DNA of 64,000 nucleotides, taken from Pleurotus djamor. Lineage: Eukaryota > Basidiomycota > Agaricomycetes > Agaricales > Pleurotaceae. The position numbers and the translations under genes are program-made. Every line of letters starts with the position of its first letter. The first letter of the stretch is position 1. The stretch spans positions 1-64,000 of the forward strand of contig JAPEVF010000168.1 in NCBI GenBank assembly GCA_029747585.1, given 5' to 3'. The notes under the pieces are model-generated. The model saw only the letters and a list, made by a program, of their open reading frames with translations. It did no database searches and was not told where the DNA came from. Below are positions 23,764 to 34,851 of this stretch, piece after piece.

Positions 23764-24123
23764 TGTAGCGAACTACTAATTCAGTGCAGCGTAGATGATG
23801 TAGCTCGTTGCCTAATAAGCTTTCTGAGTTCTCAAGCCTCAGATGAGAATGCGAATCTGACATCAACTGCTCCCAGCGCTCGATTCAGGGGTATGCTAAT
23901 GGAAACAGGAGCTTTCGAGATGATACAGTGGATGTAAGCTCGTCATGCGGGGACGGAGAGGAAATTGGGGAGAAATTGCAGCTACATGTCGTATGAAAGA
24001 ATAATAGGTCTCAATTCCGCAAGGCGCGAAGAGGGTACCTTTAAGATAGGTTGGGTTGGTATCCAAGGAGGATAGGAGGTGTCTGAGTGACGAACCTCAA
24101 GAGGATCAAAGTGGACGACATGG

Positions 24124-24617
24124 TTAGTTTGAACCTTGCCTGCGAAGAGCCATTCCACTGATATGAGTGCACCGGCTGCCCCATGTCTCAAACGCTGTTA
24201 TCACATAGCAGACTCGGGGAAATCGTGTTGCAGTGAATAAGGTCAACGCGTTGTCGTGAAGGTATTCACGGAAAGCTGTTGTTGATGTATCCCCTGATAA
24301 CTGTTGGTGGGACACAGTGATAGAGCTGGACAGGCACAGTTGACTTGGAGACTTCAATGAGCATGTTAAGGCACGCACCGACTCTCGGCTCCATCATCAC
24401 CGATGGTAGTGACATTGTAAGTAAATATTGATATTTCGCTGTCATCAAGAACGAGGGGTCGCGCCAGGAAAGAAATCATGTCTCCCGACACCGAGTAGAC
24501 AATTCCAGTCTGGATATTCGCGGCGACACGAAGGGAGCCTGAGGGCGAGGGGACAAGGATGTCTCCGATCTCGATGAGTTGACCGGGAGCAAGCATGGAG
24601 GCGATAGAATGATTCAT
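24124..24617 (-). CDS. Unknown small protein, copy H1
   Basis: A TATA box lies about 50 bp before the ATG (minus strand, near 24667). Exon 1 (24379-24617) encodes a beta-rich-looking segment with LAPGQLIEIGDILVPSPSG, NIQTGIVYSVSGDMISFL and ISIFTYNVTTIG. The donor GTGCGT follows at 24378. Exon 2 encodes SSITVSHQQLSG, FREYLHDNALTLFTATRFP and RVCYVITAF and ends near 24124. The paralogue at 28031-28669 matches along both exons. The family is not recognised. The exact acceptor and stop are less certain than the start. Confidence 0.55.
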
Positions 24618-24639
24618 GGGGTGTTCTTTTGATGAGTTT

Positions 24640-25598
24640 CCTTTGACAATGGCAAGGGTTCTGGTTTTATACTGATTCGGCTCGAACAGGGCGAATTGGG
24701 GTAATAAATAAGAAACCAAAAACTTGAGCGACTGCATACTCTTTTTGGAGGGGTGTCACAGTCACTTCCGGTCAAAGTTGAGAAACAAATCTCGAAGAGG
24801 CATATTGGTTGGAATGCGAATACCAACGGCCCTCGGCGAAGATGGTCAACTAAAGTCACATCAACACATTGAAGTATCTCGGTCCTCGTCCTCGTCGTCA
24901 TCGAATCGATTCGCTCGTTATTCACGTACAGTGGCCTTCTAAGCGGCACATGGATGGATTGCATAAGACCAGGCTGCGTCCGAGGACCGTGACACGCTAT
25001 ACGATGGCTCAGTGCTTGCTCAGTGTACAGTGTGCCGTTCGCAGTCGGCATGGTCAAGGCATGGTGTTACTCGAGAGAAGGAGTCAAACCGCTGGAAACC
25101 AAAGAGGATCAGCGTCCGAGTGGACCAGGAGCGTCGTTTCGGGCTCAACTGGATTGTGGAGAAGCGTTGTAGAAGATTCAAACCACGAAGTAAAGGTGCT
25201 GGAATCAACCGACAAGAGCTCGGCAATACCCAGCCAGTACGAGGCAGGATTGCTCGGGGTTGGCCGAGCGTTGTTCTCGACGGCAACTCCCGACTGGGAC
25301 TCGAGGCTTATAAAACGACTCGATGCAAGACTTCGAGTTGTTCCACCAACGTCTCGACTGTCTCCTTCACAAAGCTGTAGGACGTTTCTTTGGACGATTT
25401 CACCCTCCACGGCTTATTCCAACAATCTACTGAAGCACCAACGACACCAGTTCAACATATGCAGAGCTCTTGGTTTCCGACTTCGTTCTTGTTGGTGTCC
25501 CCATCTCCCGCTCCTTCACCGTTGTTTTGTCCTCTCTGAGGCTCAAGTCACCTTCGGGGGCGACGGTCCATACATATACTTCCTATAACTCCCAATTA
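24640..25598. other. Region upstream of H1, one long uncertain open frame
   Basis: Contains an open frame of 239 codons on the plus strand (24869-25588) with no recognisable motif and biased Arg/Ser content; I do not call it a gene. A TATA-like CTTATAAAACG occurs near 25310 on the plus strand. The corresponding part of the second copy of this block has CTATAAATTC in the same relative place, so a rightward transcript is possible. Confidence 0.35.
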
Positions 25599-25787
25599 CT
25601 ATCGAATATTTGAACGCTGTTCTGACCCGTTTCTGCCCCCTCGTCTCGCCGAGAACCCCGGGGACCGGCGCCCAGCCTGACGAAATACCCAAGCACAGGC
25701 CCTCTTTTGCCAGGACGGCCATTTCGTCACCGACGAACTCGTCCTTTTTTCAACAGCTTTCATCAGACCGCAGTCGCGGCCCATCAC
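25599..25787. repeat. Duplicated block shared with 29536-29760
   Basis: Shares GCCGAGAACCCC, TTTTGCCAGGACGGCCAT and CAACAGCTTTCATCA with the later block. A short minus-strand frame is open in both (GFSARR is common), but coding status is unproven. Confidence 0.6.
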
Positions 25788-25829
25788 TCTAATGTGGGTG
25801 TACTCTTGTCATCGTAGCCCCAGCTTGCT

Positions 25830-25929
25830 ACCATCATGGGCGTATCTTCGCCATCACTGGTGTAACTACGCCGTCGTGGGTGTATTTGCACCGTAACGGG
25901 CATATCTGGACCATCATGGGCGTATCTTT
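25830..25929. repeat. 20-bp minisatellite, five units
   Basis: Five consecutive 20-bp units start at 25830, 25850, 25870, 25890 and 25910. They follow the pattern RCCRTCRYGGGYGTATYTNC with one or more substitutions each. Units 1 and 5 are nearly identical. A decayed version lies near 29776-29870. Confidence 0.85.
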
Positions 25930-26385
25930 TCATCTTTGACTCACGAGTCCTATCCTCAGTCTGTCCTGCACTATGGAATGTTCGACAGAACGTCATTCGT
26001 GACATGCTTCACCACCATATTTATCAAAACTATGTCTCCATGCTTCTTGGAACTGAGATGCGTCTGCCCTCTGCTTTCTATGTCACATGCCGAGGTTTGG
26101 TCCTTTCCTCCAGGTTTTTGTTATCCAGCTGGAAATGTTCTGCCTTGTTAACTTAAATCTAGTCGAGTGTCACATACCCTAGAGGGCATGGTTGCTGACA
26201 ATATGATAAGCTTGTCCACATCACTATCAGACCTGGCCGCAAATCCCGTTCGTCGCCTACTCTAGTACGCACGTTCACAAACATCCGGACTGTTTTCTTA
26301 TACCACCAATCCATGTGTTCCATCTACTCCTCACCGCGTCCTCTCCCCTCGTTTCATGTACATGTGATGCTGAAGCCCAATCAAA
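25930..26385. other. No recognisable gene
   Basis: About 450 bp with short open frames only, ahead of the peptide-family remnant. Confidence 0.4.
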
Positions 26386-26431
26386 CTGGCGTCACCCCTT
26401 TGCTCTCCGGCTGGAGGGTGTTGAAGCGACG
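26386..26431 (+). pseudogene. Small secreted peptide family remnant, copy 3
   Basis: Encodes LASPLCSPAGGC and a stop, aligned with the RAALCSLAGGC ending of copies 1 and 2, including the GGCTGGAGGGTGTTGA block shared with copy 1. I find no matching leader exon upstream. It may be a fragment or a gene with a changed first exon. As with copy 1, an R element follows about 230 bp downstream in the opposite direction. Confidence 0.45.
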
Positions 26432-26655
26432 CGCACGACTAGTATGAGGTCGCATTGAGGGCGTGGTTAGTTAGATAATGCACTCAGTAGAGTAGGCTAT
26501 CTGTCCTCTCTCGCTTCTGATACAAAGAATAACCGACAATAACACTACATCTGACCTAACTAATGGGGCCGTTGATCAAGGGAAAGCGATATCTATTTTT
26601 ATTGACTGAAAGTCCCTATGGACAAAGAGGACAAGGAGGGAAAATAGTATGCAAT

Positions 26656-27003
26656 TATTGGAACACGGCTGGACCAGAATCTACGGTATCGGTGCACCAA
26701 TTGCAAGGGCCGCCGCTGTTATACCTTCCAAGACTGGTCCCTCCGTGGAAGACATATGTAGGCCTCCTGACGACACCGATATCCTCTGCAATTCTCCTTG
26801 ACCATCGGCTTAGATCAACGACTCCACCCATCCCAGCCGCCGAAGCTCAAGGGATGGAAGTCAACTGATAGGCCTACGTGGACAAAGAGAATCAACAAAA
26901 GCGCGGGTTGCAGATCGACAAACACGACTGTGAAGATCTGGAAAAGAAGAATCAGCATAGGCAACAGAGTGGCAACCACGCACCGAGTCATGAAAACAGG
27001 AAA
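26656..27003 (-). repeat. R-family element, 3' part only (R5)
   Basis: Nearly identical to R3 and R2 over the last-exon blocks (on + ACACGGCTGGACCAGAATCT, AAGGGCCGCCGCTGTTATAC, TAGGCCTCCTGACG). No promoter or TATA box is present. It is followed at once by R6. Confidence 0.75.
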
Positions 27004-27012
27004 CAAGGGAAA

Positions 27013-27625
27013 CCCCTAGACATGGCTGGACCATGATCTACAGCACATTGGGGGGCTTGCGCGCATTAGTGTTAACCCGTGCCTTCCAACCATGGTCCCT
27101 CCACGTCGACAACAACCCATACATACCGTCTGATGGCACATGAGAGGCCTCCCAGTTAAGACCAGTTTGATCCCTGCGGTTCCTCCTAACCATCGGCTTA
27201 AGCCAACGCTGCCAACTGTCCTACCACAGGCGCAGGAGGATCGACAGACAACTGACAGGCCTGTGTGGTCGGGGATCACCAACGAGGGTCTGGCTTCCGG
27301 GTCGACGAGTCAAGGCGTCTTCTTAGTCAAGTCTAGGAGAGGATATCAGTGTTATCGAGCGAGGTGAGTACGCACCAGGAATTTGGAAGCACACCTATTG
27401 AAAATGGTTGGACAGTCAGACCATTGAGTATTTACGAGGTGAAGAAAAAAAAGACTTACGTTGAATATGAGGTGTAGATGAGGATGAGGGAGACTAGCAA
27501 TAATTCGAACACCTTTATAGATATGAAGAGAGACACAACAAGAACCAACAAATCTGGGTGAGTAGTCGATCAACGAGATTGGGTTTACTGGCACCGCCAC
27601 AGGACGCGTCACGACTCACGACGCG
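27013..27625 (-). repeat. R-family element, full, divergent type (R6)
   Basis: Read leftward: an ACGCGT box (27604-27609), a CGGTGCCAG block, a TATA box (27514-27519), an exon followed by GTAAGT, a middle exon followed by GTGCGT, an AG and a last exon. The last exon is clearly diverged from R2 and R4 but keeps the ends. The first ATG of R2 and R4 is absent, which argues against a conserved start codon. Confidence 0.65.
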
Positions 27626-27639
27626 CCCCAATTCCTGAA

Positions 27640-28030
27640 CTTCATGTGGTCTCATCAAGCGGTGTTCGATCGACTGCCTTTGCGCGAGCATCTTCGCAGC
27701 AGCACAGAAGATTGTGTGGCGACAAGCTGGTTTACGGAGGGTTTTCCACAGAGACGAGGAAGAGACCGACCAAAGATTCAGTTTGGTTCTTGGCCAGCCA
27801 ACTCGCTGGATGTCCAGACGTGAGCAAGAGACATGATATAATAAGTGCTCTACTCACCAATTGTATGACATCTCCCAATTCTGTTTCGAAAGACAAGGTG
27901 ATGGTCAACTTTCAAGTGGTCGCTGGTGTGAGTGACGGTTTTGGTAAGCCAACTTGACACGTGATCACAGAAGTTTCAGGAGACAGGGGTCGCAAGTGTG
28001 ATCCAAGGCGATTTGTAAATTACGCCGCGA
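27640..28030. other. No recognisable gene
   Basis: About 390 bp between R6 and H2 with a single unremarkable open frame. Confidence 0.4.
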
Positions 28031-28669
28031 TTACATGCATCTGATCGGACATATAGGTATGGATCCATATCTAGGTTCATGGCGAGGCTTCCCTCTGTAA
28101 TGTCTCAGAGTGACATTGGGCAGCAGTGGCACGAGCTCACTCACTGGTGTGTTTACGGTTGGAATGCCATGAGCAGGTTGCGCTCGAAGAACCATACCTG
28201 TGATACAGGCGTACTGGTTATCACACATCCCTATGGCTACTACAACGTAGCAGATTTGCGGGAATTGTGCAGCAGCGAGTAAGGCCGATGCGTTGTCGCG
28301 AAGATATTCACGGAAATTTGCCAAGGATGTCTGTCCGAGTAATTGCTGGACGGACATTGTAATTGAGCTAGCCAGCATAGGTTAATGAGCTTTGATTAGG
28401 AGTGTCTGAGAGAGTATCGAAGGGAGTACGTACCGACTCTCGGGGGCATTCCCACGAATTGTGACGTTATATGTGAATGTTGAGATTTTGCTCTCGTCGA
28501 GGATGAGAGGGTGCGGCAGGAAGGATGTCATATCTCCCGACGCCGAGTAAACGATTCCAGTCGTGATATTCGCTGCGACATAAAGGTGGCCTGAGGGCAA
28601 GGAGACGAGGATGTCACCGATCTCAATTATTTGACCCGGAGCAAGTCTTGAGACGATAGGAAGAGTCAT
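28031..28669 (-). CDS. Unknown small protein, copy H2
   Basis: Paralogue of H1. The ATG is at 28667-28669, with a TATAAAA box about 60 bp upstream. Exon 1 has LAPGQIIEIGDILVSLPSG, NITTGIVYSASGDMTSFL and ISTFTYNVTI. The donor GTACGT follows the PES codons. Exon 2 has SSITMSVQQLLGQTSLANF, REYLRDNASALLAAAQFPQ and ICYVVVAIG, then a longer C-terminus than in H1. Similarity is spread over both exons and the substitutions look protein-like, suggesting a real gene pair. Function unknown. Confidence 0.55.
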
Positions 28670-28699
28670 GGCTTGGGGGTTTTCTTGGGATGATGGGGG

Positions 28700-29535
28700 G
28701 AAAGCGAGGTGTCCAGGTTTTTATACTAAGCTTCAGCCTACAGACTTGTTGAACATAGATTGGGTCAAATATGTAGAGCTTCGGAGGGACCACATACTAT
28801 TTTGGGAGGCCCACACCGGAGGCTACATCACTTCCGGCCAGAGGTAGCGCCGCAGCGTCAGACTTCAAATCTTGATCATTATTCATGTACATTGAATGAG
28901 CATCCAGGATTCGAGGTCCATGCACGAAGAAACTAAGCAGAGCCGCATTGGGGTCTTCATCGAATTGTTCGTTTCTTTCATGGTATAGCCTACCAATCGA
29001 TGCAAGCTAGACTAGCTGGTTGGCTTTAGAGTTCCAATGAAATTTGCTCTGTGGGCAGTGCCAAAACCGTCACGTTGACGCGGATACAGGACTATGGATA
29101 GGTTGCTGAACCAGAAGCGTAGTTTCTGGCTTGATGGAACTGTCGAGAATCATTCTAGGAACCTAAGAACCGCAAGGTAATACGGAGGGTGCCATCAAGT
29201 TAAGTGACGGAGACTTCGACAGAGACAGGAAGAGACAGGTAGGAGGTAGGATTCCTGTTTGTTGCTTGGGGCGTGAACGTGAACATTTGAACAAGAAAGC
29301 CCAGTCCGTCTCAACGGCAATCTCCGACTACTGATTCCAAAGCACCTATAAATTCTCAGGAGACAGGAAACCAGTTCAACGTCTTTTACACCCCCGTTTC
29401 CTCGCTGCAAAGATCTTCCTGAGTCCTGACTGGGACTACCTATTCTACCTATTGGTTCTCCTGGGCTTCCAAGCATCTACAGTTTCAACTACATTTCGCC
29501 GGTCAACCTCATCGCTGCCAATGGAAGCTGGAAAC
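28700..29535. other. Region upstream of H2
   Basis: Corresponds in position to 24640-25598 and shares short blocks such as TCACTTCCGG. A TATA-like CTATAAATTC occurs near 29348. No supported gene. Confidence 0.35.
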
Positions 29536-29760
29536 TCACGGTTGAGGGGTATAAGAATAGTATCTAAAGCTTTGACCGCTCCTGAAAGACCCACTTGACG
29601 CGAGCTCCGTTTCTGGTCGCCTCGCCGAGAACCCCAGGGACTGGCGCCTACCCCTCCGAGATGCCCGAGTAACGTTTACTTTTGCCAGGACGGCCATCTC
29701 GTCATCGTGGAACTCGTCCTTATCTTCAACAGCTTTCATCAATCCGCAGTATACCTATTG
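29536..29760. repeat. Second copy of the duplicated block at 25599
   Basis: Matches 25599-25787 (GCCGAGAACCCC, TTTTGCCAGGACGGCCAT, CAACAGCTTTCATCA). Together with H1/H2 and the R elements this shows that roughly 20948-25930 and 26656-29870 are two versions of the same larger unit. Confidence 0.6.
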
Positions 29761-29869
29761 AGGACTACCCTTCTATCATCATGGGCGGAGTTTCCCTTGG
29801 CGCTTTCGCACCGTCATAACTTGTGAGTTTACTTATCTCTGCCGTTCCATCATGAGCTGAAGTCTGTGT

Positions 29870-30519
29870 CTTCTGGACTGTTTGATGTAACGTCATCAGA
29901 GCTTGGCCAATTGATGTATCCATAGACGCTATGCCACCATGATCCCTTGCAATTATGTCATTATGGCACGGTGCGTATCTTCAGTGAGTTAGTCCTTCCC
30001 TGAAGATTTGTGCCACTGATTTCGTCCTCATTGGAGGGGCCTGGCCCCTGGTTTCCTTCAGTTTTGGCTCAGGCGACACCTCTTGATGATAGTTCCGTTT
30101 CCCCTGCATTTAAAGGTACTTATACCATGGTCGATCGATGAAGATTCTCTGGAACGGAGGGGGACCTTCAGGAGCTCAGGAACCTTTTAGGAGGCCACTT
30201 CTGTGCGAGGGGAATTACTCAAGCTTCATGTCACTCATCACAAGTCCGCAAGAAACTGTGAATATCATTTTAGGCATAACATAAAGAGGATGATCGCATA
30301 GCAGAACCAGAATCCGCGGTTCTGGGCGAGCAAGCCTCCATAGGAGTCTTGTTATACCAATAAGTAGAATAAGTAGAGTGGAGAATTGAGATCAGCACCG
30401 TTGACTCTTAAGCGAGGACTCGCCCCAGACTATGGAAAGCGATGTAAAAGGAAGCTTGACAAACGCGTGGTCAATCCAGGAGATCCCTTGACCGTTGAAC
30501 AAATACTGATGATTGGATT
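29870..30519. other. No recognisable gene
   Basis: About 650 bp without a supported open frame or repeat. Confidence 0.4.
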
Positions 30520-31110
30520 GAACACGGCTGGACTAAAATCTCGAGCGAACTCGACAATAGCCCCTCCGTTTCATTTCCACAAGACAGTGCACGACAGGCC
30601 TCCCGACAGCCAGACCACCCCAGTGTCTCAATCCCTGATCAACGGCTAGAACCAGCGCTTCCATATCCCCGACGTGTGCAGCCCACTCGGGACTGCAGAC
30701 CACTCAGGGGACCATGGACTACTGGTCAGGCCTACGTGAGCAGCGAGAGGCGACAAAGGGTAGCGACTGTCGGATCGACGAGGGGAGCCATAGTCTAGTA
30801 GCCCATGAGGGTTGCCGCCAAGTTGTCGTTCGATAACTGGGTGCGAAGGTCAGCATGGGTGAATGAGAGGTCAGCACGCACCATTGTGTTCAACTGACTG
30901 GAAGTAATTGACTTGAAGTAAAAGGCCTTGATGATGATGGAGGACGAGGGAGATTGCACCCGCCTTTTATAGACTCGATGTTGTGGCAAGACACAAATAC
31001 GCGCCATCACAAGTCCAGGTTGGATGATCAACACAACTTGTTTATTGGTCACTGCCACCGTTAGCGCCACATACGCGTCGCGCATCGCGCCCCAGGCCCC
31101 AAGTTCATTT
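30520..31110 (-). repeat. R-family element, full (R7)
   Basis: Read leftward: ACGCGT at 31073-31078, a GGTGGCAGTGACC block, a TATA box at 30966-30971, an exon ending AACACAATG followed by GTGCGTGC, an AG after CACCC, and a last exon. Strongly similar to R1; related to R2 and R4 through the promoter layout and the GTGCGT and CATGCTGA signals. Confidence 0.7.
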
Positions 31111-32619
31111 TGCGCAGAAACTCGCGGGTGCACCAACAAAAGTCGTTCCTAGCCGAAAGCAATCAAACCGAGCACATTGCGTTTATCCTCGCTGATGTAG
31201 CATCTAAAGCGTTCCAAAACTAGAGATGCTAAGACAGATTCAGAAAGAGTCATGGTGCAAGTAGCTGGGCACGTACAAGCTGGACGAGGCCAAACCCATG
31301 CCAACCGGTGAAATGGCAACTTTGAAACACTTGAAAAACTTGGAGTTGAGCGACTTCAAGCAAAGTTTTCTCGGGATGAAAAGGATGAGCCAACATCCTC
31401 CTCGCAAGTTGAAGTTCCTTTTATTGGGGGAAGACGTGTGCACTGTAGTTCGAGCGGGAGTTTCAAGTTGGGGTAAATCGCGTTGATCATGGCGAAACGT
31501 TCAAGGTAGAGCTCACAATCGTAAGCGCCCAGTCTCATCTCTTGGCCTTCTTCACCAATGTCAATATCTCGTCAACCAGTCTATGATAATCCTAACATCC
31601 CAAATTACGCCCCTGCATCCTTACCTGCCATGGTATGCCTGTGCGAAGCGAACTCGACCAAAAATGACGTGGAAACGTCTGTGGTGCTCGTGACATCCAT
31701 GGTCATCGTCCGTGTCGCGTACAAGACGCGAATGATGGTGTTATAGGTATTGATATTGAGGCATTGTCATGGCCATTGGGCGTGCTGGGTGAAGGTGCGT
31801 CACTCAACTTTCTGCTTCGAGCTGATATCTCCTTACCACAAATACGATTTCATACAGGATTGGTTGCAATTCTACAACATGGCAGAAATGAGAATATGAT
31901 TCACGCTCGCGCAACTACAGAATAGGGCGACCGCGCAGGAAGAGAGATGCTGCAAATATTAGCCATTCATCGCCGTGGATAGTCCAAAATCTTCGGGAGT
32001 GCTACGCTTCCGACCCACCCATGCATAGAATCATCCGCCCTCGGCCAACCACTTAATGGACCCCATCCAAAAAATTCAAGTAGGCTACCAATCGGCTGCG
32101 GACATTACATAAGTGCCCCCCAGAAACCTGTTGAACTCGCTAGACAACTCTGCATCCATTCGACGCATCCATCAATGCTCCTTGCCTGTCGAGCCTGGAG
32201 ATCACTAGTGAATCCCAAACGCCTCTGCTACACATGACGGCGAATGTTCTGGAGGATGCTTGAAGCATGTCATTGCTTGGAACTTGAAGCTTGTAGCTTG
32301 AAGACTTGGAAGGACTTTCCGTGAGGGAGGGACAGGGCAGATGATGAGTTCGGTTTGATTGTAAGTGCTACACATTTGCCTATGACGTCATGGCTGATCT
32401 ACGGCCACCCCTTCTCACATCTCCAGCTGTGAGTGCGTAACGTGAAGGATCGCAGTTATCAGCCGACTCGCTATTTTCTAAAATAGCCTAAGTGCTTGTG
32501 TGAATTTTGATTCCGCTCCCGCGTGCTGCCTCCTTCCAGTATCCCACCATGTATCCAGCGCAAACGCTTAAAGCCCACTTTCTTACCCATGGAGCCAACG
32601 TGAAAATCACTCTTCCCAG
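31111..32619. other. Mostly empty; possible leucine-rich-repeat remnant
   Basis: A plus-strand frame near 31298-31480 reads MATLKHLKNLELSDF, reminiscent of fungal F-box/LRR proteins, but it is too short to call. The rest shows nothing. The last 150 bp are the likely promoter of the carboxypeptidase gene. Confidence 0.35.
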
Positions 32620-34648
32620 ATGCGCAGAGTCGTGTTTATCGCAGCCTTTGTTAGTACCGCGCTGGCCAACTCAGGACAAGCCTACTACGATATCTTCAAC
32701 TACCAGCGTCCTGGCTCGTTTGGGCGGCTTGGAAATGCCTACGACCCACGTCCTTTCGATGCGAACAGCTTTTTGCCATTGAAGACTTTGGACGCACTTG
32801 TCGAAACTGACTTCACTGTCTTCGGACATCCAGCATTTCCCAAATACAGTGTAAGAGCAAAGAAAACCAAATTCTGTGATGGTACAGTCAAGTACGTACC
32901 CAACAACCTTGCGCACTTACTTTTCCTCCTAACGCCGGCAAATGTAGTTCGTACACTGGCTACATCGACATTGAGGCTCGACACCTATTCTTCTACTTCT
33001 TCGAAAGCCGCAATGACCCCGATAAAGATGACGTCGTATTTTGGACCAATGGCGGACCAGGTGGCTCCTCGGCTATGGGCTTGTTCATGGAACTAGGTCC
33101 TTGTCGTATCCTCGATGAGAATGGACCCGCGTTCCATCCAGAATCCTGGAACTCAAATGCCAACATCTTCTTCATCGACCAACCTGTCGGTGTCGGCTTT
33201 TCATACGCCGAATATGGTGAATTCGTGGTAAGCTGCCTTCGCAAAACGAAATCGTCCCGTCCTGATCCTTGTCTTAGGGTACAACAGAGGAAGCTGCCCA
33301 AGATATTGCCGCATTTGTCGCTATCTTCTTCGAGAACTTTTCCAAGTTCAAAGGACGTGGCTTCCATCTCTCAGGCGAATCGTACGGTGTGAGTTCGTTC
33401 TCCTTCAAATAGACCCTTCACCAAACACGACTGACGTCATTTGCCAAAGGGCCGTTATCTTCCTGTGTTTGCCGCTGCTGTTTACGACCAAAATGCGAAG
33501 TTGATCGAGCAGGGGATTACGCCAATCAACCTCACTTCCGTAATGATTGGTGAGTTGACACCTGTGCGCATCCTCGCACGGTGCTTGAAACACTCATTGA
33601 ACGTGCTCTCTCCAGGTAATGGGATGACTGACTTCTATAGCATGATACCGGCGTATGCAGAGTTCCAGTGCACCCACGCCTCCATCGCGCCAATCCAAAG
33701 CATCAGGTTCGGAACCATTCATTCCCAGAGTTATCGGCTTCTCACCAGCTTCCTCTACTAGTGCATGCATGACAATGAAGCAAATGGTCAGCGCCCCCTT
33801 CAAATGATATGACACATCGTTTACAGATATACAAGGTCCCTCGATGCCAAAGATGGTTCAAGGCAGCCTGTATTGACCACTTCGACGCCGTTGACTGCGG
33901 CGCCGCTACCAATCTCTGCCAAGAAGCAGTCTCTGCACCGTATCATCTTGCGGGTATGTCTTTTGCCTCCCTTGGCGTTCCTACGCCCTGGTCAATTTCT
34001 CTCAAACTAGGCAAAAATCCTTACGACATCAGCAAAGATTGCGAAGGCAAACGAGAGGAGACACATTGTTACCCATTAACCATGCTCGTCCCTATCTCCC
34101 TTTCCTCGAAGAAAGGTCGGTATTAACGTGACCGTAGACATATACAGAATTACCTATCTCGACCTGACGTTCGTGACCTCCTTGGAGTGGACCCTTCCGT
34201 GCGCAAGAACTTCACAATATCGAATCCCAACGTCCATGAAGCATTTGGCCTGACTCTAGATATGCTCCACCCCACTGTCGATCATATCGCTGCTTTGCTT
34301 GAACGCAATGTCCGCGTGCTTATCTATGTAGGCTCGTATGACTGGATCTGCAACTGGCTGGGAAATCAGAAATGGACTCTCGAGATGGAGTGGAGTGGGA
34401 AGGAGGAGTTTGGGAAGAAGGAATTGGTTGATTGGACTGTCAATGGAAAGTTTGCGGGTAAGGCGCGAAGTGCGAAAGGGCTTACTTTTGCTACGGTACA
34501 TGGTGCCGGTCATATGGTAAGTACGATTGCCCAGTCAAGCATAGTGGCACTGACACCGAATGATCTCCGTCTCCAGGTTCCATATGACAAGGCGGTCGAG
34601 TCTCTGGAAATGATCAAGCGTTGGATGTCTGGTCAGGCGTTGCTCTAA
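32620..34648 (+). CDS. Secreted serine carboxypeptidase (S10), block A
   Basis: Removes C-terminal residues from peptides; the family acts in vacuoles or outside the cell. The leader MRRVVFIAAFVSTALA is a likely signal peptide. Multi-exon, with the first donor after FCDGTVK. Visible S10 marks are [38 protein letters not shown] (substrate pocket; the common GPGCSS is GPGGSS here), the serine motif in HLSGESYG, aspartate in VGSYDWICNWLG and histidine in GAGHMVPYDKA. It runs head-to-head at its 3' end with the Rhs gene, 203 bp apart. Paralogue of the gene at 51896. I infer functional from the intact triad. Confidence 0.88.
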
Positions 34649-34851
34649 AATACAATAAAATGTCAGTTGTTGCCAATGGCTTTGGGGCGTGAATGAACTG
34701 GATGTAGTTTTGCAGCCACGGAGGCCACAACAGGCCTTTGCGCCCACAATTACAATGAAGCAGTTTCATTCGCCGTAACTAATCATACAATGATACATGG
34801 CTTTCTCGCCTACATAACAAATGACACAACGAGAATATTGGAAACTTGCGA

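Noticed and set aside
24869..25588. 239-codon plus-strand open frame as a protein gene
   Set aside because: No recognisable motif, odd composition, and no equivalent frame in the duplicated block near 28900-29500.
25830..25929. CRISPR-like array
   Set aside because: Contiguous 20-bp units without spacers, in a eukaryotic sequence; this is a minisatellite.
31298..31483. F-box/LRR protein gene
   Set aside because: Only one short LRR-like stretch, with no extension by splicing on either side; kept only as a possible remnant.
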